Assembly: GCA_029865265.1 (NCBI GenBank)
Contig: JAOUHG010000018.1
Coordinates: 1-64,000, forward strand
DNA: 64,000 nt
From: Candidatus Krumholzibacteriia bacterium
Lineage (GTDB): Bacteria; Krumholzibacteriota; Krumholzibacteriia; WVZY01; JAKEHA01
Direction: 5' to 3'
A program made the position numbers and the translations under genes. Under the pieces are notes generated by a model, which was given only the letters and a program-made list of their open reading frames with translations, made no database searches and was not told where the DNA came from. Positions 56,654-64,000 of this stretch are shown here, piece by piece; the stretch's first letter is position 1, and every line of letters begins with the position of its first letter.

Positions 56654-57668
56654 CGCGCGCGTCGAGACCATGCCGGAATCCACCACACGGGCGCCGCGCG
56701 GCGACGTGCTGCTCGAGGTCAAGGATCTGTGCAAGCACTACCCGATTCGGCGCGGAATCCTTTCGCGCGTGGTGGGACAGGTGCGCGCGGTGGACGGTGT
56801 CACGTTCGACGTGTACCGCGGCGAGACGCTGGGACTGGTGGGCGAGAGCGGTTGCGGCAAGACCACGCTGGCGCGCGCCATACTCCGGCTCACGGAAGTG
56901 ACCTCGGGGGAAATCCACTTCGACGGAATCAACATCCTCGCCACCAACGCCAACGAGATGCGCAAGCTGCGCAAGCGCATGCAGATCGTCTTTCAGGACC
57001 CCTACGGGTCCCTGAATCCGCGACTGACCGTCGGCAGCATGATTGCCGAGGCCATCAAGATTCACAAGCTCGCGAGCGGCGACGCGGTGCGCGATCGCGT
57101 CAGCGAGCTGCTGGACCGCGTGGGGATTCCGGCCGAGCACATGAACCGTTATCCGCACGAGTTCTCCGGCGGTCAGCGGCAGAGAATCGGCATCGCGCGC
57201 GCGCTGGCCGTCAACCCCGACCTGGTGATCGCGGACGAGCCGGTCAGCGCGCTGGACGTTTCCATCCAGGCGCAGATCATCAACCTGCTGAAGGATCTGC
57301 AGGAGGCGCTCGATCTCACCTACCTGTTCATCGCGCACGACCTGGGGGTGGTGGAGTACATCAGCGACCGGGTGGCGGTGATGTATCTGGGGCGCCTGGT
57401 GGAGCTGGCGCCCGCGCCGGAGCTCTACCGAGAGCCGAAGCACCCGTACACCCAGGCCCTGCTGAGCGCGGTGCCGAGCCTCGAGCCCGGCGTGCGGCGC
57501 AATCGTATCCTGTTGCCCGGCGACGTTCCCAGCCCCGCCTCCGCGCCGCGCGGCTGTGCCTTCCACACCCGCTGCCCCCACGCAATGAGCGTGTGCCGGG
57601 AAGAGACGCCGCCGGTGCGCGAAATCGGGCCCGGGCATCGCACGGCGTGCTGGCTCTACGAGAAATAG
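56646..57668 (+). CDS. Dipeptide/oligopeptide ABC transporter ATPase 2 (DppF/OppF-like)
   Basis: 340 aa, GTG start overlapping the previous stop by 8 nt. [20 protein letters not shown] start region, Walker [17 protein letters not shown]-loop [13 protein letters not shown], signature [15 protein letters not shown], Walker [18 protein letters not shown]-loop [10 protein letters not shown], and a C-terminal cysteine set ([14 protein letters not shown]). Last gene of the transporter operon. Confidence 0.94.
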
Positions 57669-57680
57669 CCGCCGCGCGGG

Positions 57681-57709
57681 TTGACGCACGAGGGGACCCG
57701 GACCATACT
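57681..57709 (+). promoter_or_regulatory. Promoter-like sequence after the transporter operon
   Basis: TTGACG (57681-57686), 17 nt, CATACT (57704-57709), only 12 nt after the OppF-like stop. With the terminator at 57749-57782 it would make a transcript of about 67 nt. Confidence 0.45.
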
Positions 57710-57715
57710 GTACGT

Positions 57716-57782
57716 GCATCCACTGCTGGAGCACCCTCCCCCAAGTTTCCCGCGGGTGGCAACCGGCCACCGCGGGTTTTTT
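57716..57782 (+). ncRNA. Possible short RNA of about 67 nt
   Basis: Predicted solely from a promoter-like sequence followed at about 40 nt by an intrinsic terminator; no open frame of note lies inside. Alternatively the terminator simply ends the transporter transcript and the promoter is fortuitous. Confidence 0.3.
57749..57782 (+). terminator. Intrinsic terminator
   Basis: CCCGCGG-(G)-TGGC pairs with GCCACCGCGGG (11 bp, one bulged G), loop AACCG, followed directly by six T (57777-57782). Confidence 0.85.
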
Positions 57783-57847
57783 ATCTGGTTCGCTGACAAC
57801 GCGTTGCGGGGTGGGACGGTGGATGTGGCCGGCCCCGGGATGGATCA

Positions 57848-57877
57848 TTGACAATTTCCCCGGCCGGGGCGTATATT
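57848..57877 (+). promoter_or_regulatory. Promoter of the TonB-receptor operon
   Basis: TTGACA (57848-57853), 18 nt, TATATT (57872-57877); start near 57885. The leader of about 180 nt carries an 11-bp hairpin (57951-57961 with 57967-57977, one G-U pair) and ends in AAGGGG before ATG 58064. No known riboswitch recognised. Confidence 0.75.
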
Positions 57878-58063
57878 GGATCCGAAGTCAGTGATACGGC
57901 TGGCATTGCGGCAAAGGCGTGTGCTAGAGTCTCCCCACCTGTTTCGAAGACGCCGCGACGGAAATGCCGTTGCGGCGCCTGAGTCCCCACCACTCACAGA
58001 TTAACGCCGGATTAACACTGGGCCGTAGGGTCCCTGTGTTTGTGATTCGAAAGGGGTTCGCGA

Positions 58064-61000
58064 ATGTTCCCACGTGACAGACGTGGAGCGATCATCGTTG
58101 CAACGATTGTTTCGCTCCTGGGTCTGGCTTCGAACGTCGCCGCGCAGACCGGTACTGTGACGGGGAAGATCGTAGACAAGGACGGGAAGCCGCTCGCCTA
58201 TGCGAACGTCATTCTCGTGGGCACCACACTGGGTGCCATGAGTCTTTCGGACGGTAAATTCACCATAGTGGGCGTCCCGGCGGGAACCTACACCCTGCGG
58301 GCCATGATGATGGGTTACAAGAACAACGAGAAGCCGAACGTTACCATCAATGCCGGGCAGGCGGAGTCCCTCACGTTCTCGATGGAGCAGACCATCGTGG
58401 CGCAGACGCAGGTCATCGAGGTCCGCGGCGAACGGCCCATGGTGGAGGTGACCGAGTCCAAGGTCACCGCGTCGGTAGACGAGCAGCAGCTGCAGACCAT
58501 GCCGGTGGACGACGTGCTCGAAGCCGTCGGTCTCAAGGCGGGTATCGTCAAGACCGGCGATGACATGCATGTTCGCGGCGGCCGCAGCAACGAGGTCCAG
58601 GTCCAGATCGACGGTGTTCCCGTGTCCGACCCGCTGGGTGGCGGCTCGGTGGACGTCGGCATGCTGGGAACCTCGGGCTCGGAAATCGTCTCGGGCGGTA
58701 TGGATGCCGAGTATGGCGACGCGCAGTCCGCGGTGATCAACATCGCCACCAAGGAAGGCGGCGCCGCGTTCGGTGGCGAGTTCCGCTACTTCACCGACGA
58801 TTTCGGCCGCCAGGACAAGACCTACACCAACTTCGACCGCATGAGCCTCGGTTTCGGCGGTCCCACCTGGTGGAAGAATCTGCGCTACTACGTCTCCGGC
58901 GAAGCGACGTGGAGTGACACGGAGAACACCACCATCGAGCCGCGGCCGGAACACAAGATCACCGACTGGTTCAAGTTCCGCCAGCGCCAGTCATCGTCCT
59001 ACAACATGCAGGGCAAGCTCACCTACAAGATGTCGCGCATGAAGGTGGACGGCGAAGCCATCTACTCAGAGTCGCGTTTTGACAATTATTATAACAACTG
59101 GAACGTCGACGGTTACGTGGGTAAGATCTGGCGCTTCCAGGGGCTGGCCTATTCGGTCCCGCCCGAGCCGGGCCAGGTGGAGATCATGGAGTTCACCACC
59201 ATCCGGACCATCAACCATGGCCCGTGGGCCGAAATCAAGGACACCGCCACGCGCGAACGGCAGCTCAACATCCGGCCGATCATCGTGCAGGACCTCGTGC
59301 GCCGCGATGACGGTACGCAGGAGATCATCACCTACACGAATTTCCGCGCGGCGGACCTTCGCGTGGGTAACAATGTGGCCACCGTGGTGTGGGACGAAGC
59401 CATTCGGGCCACCGACGGAACCATCCTCAATTACAAGTCGTGGTCGCTGTTCGACGGCTACCAGCGGCAGTGGAGCGATTTCCAGCCGTATATCACCGAC
59501 CCGGACGGCGCTGACTCATCGTACGTCCAGTTCAACTCGGCTACCAACACGCCGGAGACGCTGTCCAAGAACCTTCAGCTCAAGATGGGGTTCAGTCACA
59601 ACATCACCAGCAAGTTGCTCTACACGCTCAAGTTCAGCCGCCTGGACCTGCAGACGGAGAGTTCGGTGCTGGATGCCAACGGCAACCTCAAGGCGCCCGA
59701 GGAGTTTTCCACCGCGGGACTTCCGGTGACGCTTCCCGACGGCAGCTACATCAGCTCGGGCGTTACGGTGCCGGCGTGGTACACCGACGACAATTCCCCG
59801 TATTTCGTCACCGCCTACGACTACCCGTTCTACACGGACCAGCGGTCACTCCAGTACCTGTTCCGCGGCGACGTCACCTCGGAGCAGTTCAAGGGGCACC
59901 GCATCCGTACGGGGCTGCAGCTCATCTACAACGACCTGCGCGACGATGAGCGCGTGTTCCCGGCCCAGCAGCGTGAAAACCCGGAGACGGGGATCACGCA
60001 GCAGGGACTGAACGTGAACATCTACGAGAACTTCAATTATGAAGGCGCCGTGTACATGCAGGACAAGTGGGAGTACGAGGGCATGGTGGTGAACGCAGGG
60101 TTGCGTTACGAGTTCTTCGACGTGGGAAACAACGCCGAGATTCTGATCTCGAACGCTGACATCGACCCCAACGTGGAGGAGTTCAAGTCGAACCTCTCTC
60201 CGCGCCTGGGTGTGGCGTTTCCGATCACCGACCGTGACAAGTTCTTCTTTCACTACGGGCGTTTCACCCAGTGGCCGAGCCGCGTGTACCTGTTCCGGAC
60301 GCAGGATCCGGTGGGATCCACCGGCACCCTGGGCAATCCCAACCTGCAGCCCGAGTTGACGGTGAGCTACCAGGCGGGCATTTCGCACCAGTTCACCGAC
60401 GACATCGCCGGCAACTTCGTGGTGTTCAACAAGGACATCTACGGACTCATCTCCTCGACGCAGGTGACGGACGATTCCACGGGTATTCAGTCCTTCCGCT
60501 TCATCAACCGCACCTACGCCAGTTCACGTGGCCTGGAGATCTCGCTGGAGAAGCGGCTCACTCGGCGGCTCGGCTTCGAGGTGTACTACACGTACTCCTT
60601 CGCCGATGGCGTGGCGAGCGACGCGGACTTCGGCCGTTCCGCGCAGGGCCTGACCCATCTGCCCACCGAGGAGTACCCGCTGGACTGGGACCAGCGCCAC
60701 ACCTTCAACGTGACGCTGCGCCTGCAGGACCGCAACAAGTGGGGCGTGACCGCGATCTACTCCTACGGTTCGGGTCTGCCGTGGACGCCGGTGGACCGGT
60801 TTGCACGGCTCGCGGATCCGACGCTGGAAAACTCCCTGCGGCTGGAACCGACCCACAAGCTGAGCCTGCAGGGCCGCAAGCTGTTCAACGTGTATGGACG
60901 TGAATTGACGCTCTTCTTCGAGGGCCGCAACCTGCTCGACGAGGACGTGCTGTTGCCGGGCGGAACGTCGCCGGGAGCCTTCCCCGGGATGGAAGCAGCC

Positions 61001-61162
61001 GGTATGGACCAGGGCTCCTACCTGACCGAGACGGGCCAGTACGGTGGCGCGTTCCTGCAGGACATCAACGACGATGGGTTGGATGAATTCAATCCCGTGT
61101 TCGACCCGACCATCTGGGAGACCCACCGCCTGTGGCGCCTGGGTCTCGGATTCGAGTTCTAA
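58064..61162 (+). CDS. TonB-dependent receptor with carboxypeptidase-regulatory-like N-domain
   Basis: 1032 aa outer-membrane protein. Signal peptide about 1-27; beta-sandwich CarboxypepD_reg-like domain about 30-110 (GTVTGKIVDKDGKPLAYANV, VPAGTYTLRAMMMGY); plug domain about 130-235 (MPVDDVLEAVGLKAGIVKTG, HVRGGRSNEVQVQIDGVPV, DAEYGDAQSAVINIATK). A 22-strand barrel with the C-terminal aromatic end (HRLWRLGLGFEF) completes it. The layout is SusC/OMR-like as in FCB bacteria, but there is no SusD partner next door, so a role in sugar import is not supported. It is first in an operon with a PorV-like and a GWxTD protein, which may instead point to an envelope or export function. Confidence 0.92.
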   Translation: MFPRDRRGAIIVATIVSLLGLASNVAAQTGTVTGKIVDKDGKPLAYANVILVGTTLGAMSLSDGKFTIVGVPAGTYTLRAMMMGYKNNEKPNVTINAGQAESLTFSMEQTIVAQTQVIEVRGERPMVEVTESKVTASVDEQQLQTMPVDDVLEAVGLKAGIVKTGDDMHVRGGRSNEVQVQIDGVPVSDPLGGGSVDVGMLGTSGSEIVSGGMDAEYGDAQSAVINIATKEGGAAFGGEFRYFTDDFGRQDKTYTNFDRMSLGFGGPTWWKNLRYYVSGEATWSDTENTTIEPRPEHKITDWFKFRQRQSSSYNMQGKLTYKMSRMKVDGEAIYSESRFDNYYNNWNVDGYVGKIWRFQGLAYSVPPEPGQVEIMEFTTIRTINHGPWAEIKDTATRERQLNIRPIIVQDLVRRDDGTQEIITYTNFRAADLRVGNNVATVVWDEAIRATDGTILNYKSWSLFDGYQRQWSDFQPYITDPDGADSSYVQFNSATNTPETLSKNLQLKMGFSHNITSKLLYTLKFSRLDLQTESSVLDANGNLKAPEEFSTAGLPVTLPDGSYISSGVTVPAWYTDDNSPYFVTAYDYPFYTDQRSLQYLFRGDVTSEQFKGHRIRTGLQLIYNDLRDDERVFPAQQRENPETGITQQGLNVNIYENFNYEGAVYMQDKWEYEGMVVNAGLRYEFFDVGNNAEILISNADIDPNVEEFKSNLSPRLGVAFPITDRDKFFFHYGRFTQWPSRVYLFRTQDPVGSTGTLGNPNLQPELTVSYQAGISHQFTDDIAGNFVVFNKDIYGLISSTQVTDDSTGIQSFRFINRTYASSRGLEISLEKRLTRRLGFEVYYTYSFADGVASDADFGRSAQGLTHLPTEEYPLDWDQRHTFNVTLRLQDRNKWGVTAIYSYGSGLPWTPVDRFARLADPTLENSLRLEPTHKLSLQGRKLFNVYGRELTLFFEGRNLLDEDVLLPGGTSPGAFPGMEAAGMDQGSYLTETGQYGGAFLQDINDDGLDEFNPVFDPTIWETHRLWRLGLGFEF

Positions 61163-61194
61163 TGAAGACGCCGGTATCTTTCAGGAGGTTGAAA

Positions 61195-62142
61195 GTGAGA
61201 TCACGGATCACACAGGGAATCGCGGTAGCGATGATGGCAGTGCTGATCCCGGTGCAGTCGTTCGCGACGGAACCGTTCGCAAAGGTCGGCACGTATGCCC
61301 TGCCGTTCCTGAAGATCGGCGTGTCGGCGCGCGCAACCGGTATGGGCGGAGCCTTCACGGCGATTTCCAATGACGCCACGGCGACGTACTGGAACCCGGC
61401 GGGTCTGGTGGACCTGACGCGGACCGACGTGTCGCTGTCCTACACCTGGTGGCCGGCCGATGTCGCGCTCAACTACGCGGCGGGGGCGTTCACGATGCCC
61501 TTTGTGCCGGGAACGTGGGGTGTGAGCGCGCGAGCGCTCACCATGGACCCGCAGGTGGTTCGCACCATCTACCTGCCGGAGGGAACCGGGCAGACGTTCG
61601 ACGCGGGCGACATGTCGTTTGGCCTGTCGTACGCCAAGTTCTTCACCGACAAGTTCTCGTCGGGGGCAACGGTTCACTACATCCACTCGGGGCTGGCGGA
61701 GAAGAGCGTCAATTCGTTTGCGTTCGACTTTGGCCTCGTCTATCGCATCGGGCTGTGGGGCATGCGCCTGGGCATGATGATCCAGAGCCTGGGCGCGGAG
61801 GTTAACTACGACGACCGGTCGTCCAAGTTGCCGACACAGTTCAAGGTGTCGATGGCGGCCACGCCGTACTCGCAGGGCGTGAACAGCCTGCAGGGCGTGT
61901 TCGAGTTCGCCCACCCGTCGGACAACACGGAGACCATCAACATGGGAGCGGAGTACGGATTCAACCAGTTCTTCTTCCTGCGCGGTGGCTACAACTTCAA
62001 CGCCGACAGCGAGGGGCTCTCCGCCGGGCTGGGCCTGCGCATCGACACGAGCCAGACCTCCGACCTCAATTTCGACTACGCCTGGACCGACCTCGGTTAC
62101 CTGGGCCAGGTCAACCGGATCAGTCTCGGCTTCAGCTACTAG
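61195..62142 (+). CDS. PorV/PorQ-family outer-membrane beta-barrel protein
   Basis: 315 aa from GTG 61195, chosen over ATG 61162 because AGGAGG (61183-61188) lies exactly 6 nt before it and the signal peptide then starts normally (RSRITQGIAVAMMAVLIPVQSFA). SARATGMGGAFTAISNDATATYWNPAGL is the hallmark of the PorV/UPF0164 FadL-like barrel family; the end LGYLGQVNRISLGFSY is a barrel C-terminus. In Bacteroidetes PorV shuttles type IX cargo to the surface, fitting the many sorting-domain proteins here, though that link is inference. Confidence 0.87.
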   Translation: MRSRITQGIAVAMMAVLIPVQSFATEPFAKVGTYALPFLKIGVSARATGMGGAFTAISNDATATYWNPAGLVDLTRTDVSLSYTWWPADVALNYAAGAFTMPFVPGTWGVSARALTMDPQVVRTIYLPEGTGQTFDAGDMSFGLSYAKFFTDKFSSGATVHYIHSGLAEKSVNSFAFDFGLVYRIGLWGMRLGMMIQSLGAEVNYDDRSSKLPTQFKVSMAATPYSQGVNSLQGVFEFAHPSDNTETINMGAEYGFNQFFFLRGGYNFNADSEGLSAGLGLRIDTSQTSDLNFDYAWTDLGYLGQVNRISLGFSY

Positions 62143-62143
62143 G

Positions 62144-63712
62144 ATGAACCTGACGCGGCAAACCGCAACAGTGACAGGCGCCCTTCGGGGCGCCTGTCTT
62201 TTCTTGACGACCGTGTTGCTCGCGGTGTCGGCCGGGACTTCTCCGGCCGCCGCCACGCAACTGGGCCACGGCGATTTCGACTTCTACCTCGACACGGCGT
62301 CATTCCGGGGACGCGAGGGCCGCGATTTCACAGAAGTCTCCGTGCGCGTCGCCAACACGGCGCTCAAGTTCAGGCAGGATGGCAACCAGTGGGCCGGCAA
62401 GGTGAAGCTCTCCATCCTCATCACCGACGACGACGGCCGCGAAGTGGTGAAACAGGGCGAGACGATGGACCTGCGCGAGGAGACCGTGGAGCGCGTCGAC
62501 AGCCCGGTCGCCTACCAGACCATCATCAAGCAGTTCAACCTCCCGCCCGGGGGCTACTGGCTCTCGTTCGGCATCGAGGACCTGCAGGCCCCCAAGGTGA
62601 GCGTGGTGGGCTTGATGCGCGGGGAGAACAAGAGCTCGGTGGTACGGCGTGCGCGCCTCAACCTGCCCGAGATGCCGATGGACGAGCCGTCCTTCAGCGA
62701 CGCGATGTTCGTCTGGGACATCGACCCCAGGGAACGCGGCGTGCGCAAGTACCATCCCAATCCGCCGCGCATGTACGGGTTGTACCGCGATACGCTGACG
62801 GTGTATTTCGAGCTGTACCTGCCCGAGAGCATGGCCTCGGCGCCGACGTTCGAGTTCGTTTCCGAGATCGTGAACCCCGAGGGTGACGCGGTGCGCGACA
62901 CCAGGCTGGTGCTCCCCAATCCGGTGGTCAGTGCGGGGCAGGCGCGGACCTACCCGGTGGTGATCCGCGAGGACCTGACCGAGTTCACCGCGGGCGCTTA
63001 TACGCTCTATCTGACCTTCCTGCTCGAGGGCAGCACGCTGGCGCGCGTCAAGGCCGGCGACTTCTCCGTCGCCTGGGACATCCGCACCTGGGAGGTGCCC
63101 CGGCGCGAACTGCTGGCCGAGGCGCGATTCCTCCTGGGCGAGCCCGAATTCAAGTTGTTCGTCGAGAAGAGCCCCGGCGAGCAGGAGCAGCAGATGGACG
63201 CCCTGTGGAAGAGCCTCGATCCGGACCCGAGTACCGGGACCAACGAGGCGTACGACCAGTTCATCGAGCGGCTGGCGTACGCGGAAGCGCACTACCAGGA
63301 ATCGGGTCCGGCCATCTTCAGCGCCCGCGGCGGGGTTTACGTGCGCTATGGCCCCCCCGACGAACTGGTGCAGGACGTGATTCCGGTCAACTACGAGTCG
63401 CTGGCCGAGGCGGAGGCCGTGGTGGAGAACCCGTACCACCCCCTCAATCTCAGCAGCAGCAACTCCAAGCTCTACAAGACTCCGAAGACCAAGAACACGT
63501 TTGCCGCCGACGGGCGCGAGAGCGCGCGCTACCGGGCGGAGGACAACACCAGCGTGCCCTATGAGTTGTGGATCTACCTTGCCGGCGGCAAGCCGCTGCT
63601 GGATCGGGACCGGGTACAGGAGATGGATATCGGGATGCGCTTCCTGTTCGTGGACCGGGATGGGCACGGGACGTACATCCTGGAGAGAAGTTCGTCAATA
63701 TCAACCAAGTAG
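62144..63712 (+). CDS. GWxTD-domain-type secreted protein
   Basis: 522 aa. The ATG lies 1 nt after the PorV-like stop (TAG-G-ATG) without a ribosome site of its own. Signal peptide about 1-37 (ACLFLTTVLLAVSAGTSPAAA). N-terminal beta domains are followed by the C-terminal GWxTD-like region (about 370-430), where the family's GW-x-TD box is replaced by GPAIFSARGG and the YVRYGPPDEL part is kept. Family members are secreted proteins of unknown function, common in Acidobacteria, Gemmatimonadetes and FCB lineages. A textbook terminator (62173-62205) lies within the signal-peptide codons. Confidence 0.82.
   Translation: MNLTRQTATVTGALRGACLFLTTVLLAVSAGTSPAAATQLGHGDFDFYLDTASFRGREGRDFTEVSVRVANTALKFRQDGNQWAGKVKLSILITDDDGREVVKQGETMDLREETVERVDSPVAYQTIIKQFNLPPGGYWLSFGIEDLQAPKVSVVGLMRGENKSSVVRRARLNLPEMPMDEPSFSDAMFVWDIDPRERGVRKYHPNPPRMYGLYRDTLTVYFELYLPESMASAPTFEFVSEIVNPEGDAVRDTRLVLPNPVVSAGQARTYPVVIREDLTEFTAGAYTLYLTFLLEGSTLARVKAGDFSVAWDIRTWEVPRRELLAEARFLLGEPEFKLFVEKSPGEQEQQMDALWKSLDPDPSTGTNEAYDQFIERLAYAEAHYQESGPAIFSARGGVYVRYGPPDELVQDVIPVNYESLAEAEAVVENPYHPLNLSSSNSKLYKTPKTKNTFAADGRESARYRAEDNTSVPYELWIYLAGGKPLLDRDRVQEMDIGMRFLFVDRDGHGTYILERSSSISTK
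62173..62205 (+). terminator. Intrinsic terminator inside the GWxTD gene start
   Basis: Perfect 11-bp stem GACAGGCGCCC / GGGCGCCTGTC around a TTCG tetraloop (62173-62198), followed by TTTTCTT. It lies 31 nt after the PorV-like stop and 30 nt inside the next coding sequence, so it can attenuate transcription into the GWxTD gene. Confidence 0.8.
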
Positions 63713-63749
63713 CCCCCCGCCGGCCCTCGATTCCGGGGTCAAAAGCGGG

Positions 63750-63778
63750 TTGACAGGTGGGGAAGTGGGGTCTATAGT
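63750..63778 (+). promoter_or_regulatory. Strong sigma70-type promoter at the right end
   Basis: TTGACA (63750-63755), 17 nt, TATAGT (63773-63778). Start near 63785, leader of about 95 nt, with GAAGGAG before ATG 63880. Confidence 0.75.
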
Positions 63779-63879
63779 CGCCCTATTCGTTTCGGTAGTC
63801 GGCGAGTTTCCGGGTAGTAGAGCCGCTCCATCGAATCCCCCACCCCGACATACTTCACGGCAAGAAGGAGTTTCTGGCG

Positions 63880-64000
63880 ATGCGCGAGCTAGGCAAAAAA
63901 GTCTGCGTACTTCTAATGTCCGTTTTTGTGGCGATGATCGTGGCGGGAACGTTCACCGGCTTTGCCGTTGCGCTTCCGCAGGATGACGGGACCAGCGCGC
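63880..64000 (+). CDS. N-terminus of a secreted protein, cut by the window end
   Basis: 40 codons visible: a basic n-region (MRELGKKVC), a hydrophobic core (VLLMSVFVAMIVAGTFTGFAVA) and the start of the mature part (LPQDDGTSA). GAAGGAG lies about 9 nt upstream and a strong promoter precedes it, so the gene is real. Family cannot be told. Confidence 0.7.
   Translation, partial: MRELGKKVCVLLMSVFVAMIVAGTFTGFAVALPQDDGTSA

Overview
High-GC bacterial chromosome segment, densely packed, with no phage, plasmid, CRISPR, rRNA or tRNA signal that I could see. Several secreted proteins end in a roughly 90-residue FlgD-like/type-IX-style sorting domain (PNPFNP...GVYF...KMVLLK). The window also has a TonB-dependent receptor with a carboxypeptidase-regulatory-like N-domain, a PorV-like outer-membrane protein, a GWxTD-type lipidless secreted protein, and a leucine/RND/ABC core of Gram-negative type. 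Together these point to the FCB superphylum. A lineage such as Candidatus Eisenbacteria or Krumholzibacteriota fits best; this placement is inference from gene content, not from a marker phylogeny.

Layout. 1-8035: a small secreted Cys protein, an AlaC-type aminotransferase, a polysaccharide deacetylase, a minus-strand operon (TPR/zinc membrane protein, DUF4388 protein, UbiA prenyltransferase) and asnS. 8057-17575: an operon of three overlapping genes for giant secreted paralogues, each with a Cys-rich N-module, 4-6 fibronectin-III-like repeats and a sorting domain. 17608-21774: a YdeI/OmdA-like protein, a YejM-like membrane sulfatase-fold protein and a secreted alpha/beta hydrolase. 21833-33283: a second secreted-protein region with a GEVED-like protein, a 2450-residue subtilase, a short Cys-module protein and a decayed subtilase gene. 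33408-44406: an RND efflux pair, an ABC ATPase plus an ABC-permease/M1-peptidase fusion, an acyl-CoA synthetase and two small membrane proteins. 44417-46012: a GNAT acetyltransferase and a choice-of-anchor-V (Reeler-like) secreted protein. 46143-53372: uvrA and a complete glycine-cleavage set gcvT-H-PA-PB. 53424-57668: a dipeptide/oligopeptide ABC transporter (two permeases, two ATPases, no binding protein) interrupted by a 100-bp REP/MITE-like inverted repeat. 57681-64000: a possible short transcript, then a TonB-receptor / PorV-like / GWxTD operon and the start of another secreted-protein gene.

How it works together. Much of the coding capacity builds the cell surface: extracellular proteases and adhesin-like fibronectin arrays carrying a common C-terminal signal, with an outer-membrane receptor and a PorV-like porin of the kind linked to such export in relatives. 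A second candidate C-terminal signal (TWGxVKAL-aromatic-R) ends two other secreted proteins. The rest is housekeeping: translation, repair, one-carbon metabolism, peptide uptake and efflux.

Regulation visible in sequence: sigma70-type promoters (TTGACN, 16-18 nt, TANNNT) precede most units. Four genes appear leaderless or nearly so, with the -10 hexamer 6-8 nt before the start codon. An intrinsic terminator lies inside the signal-peptide coding region of the GWxTD gene. Start sites, promoter calls and terminators are by eye only.
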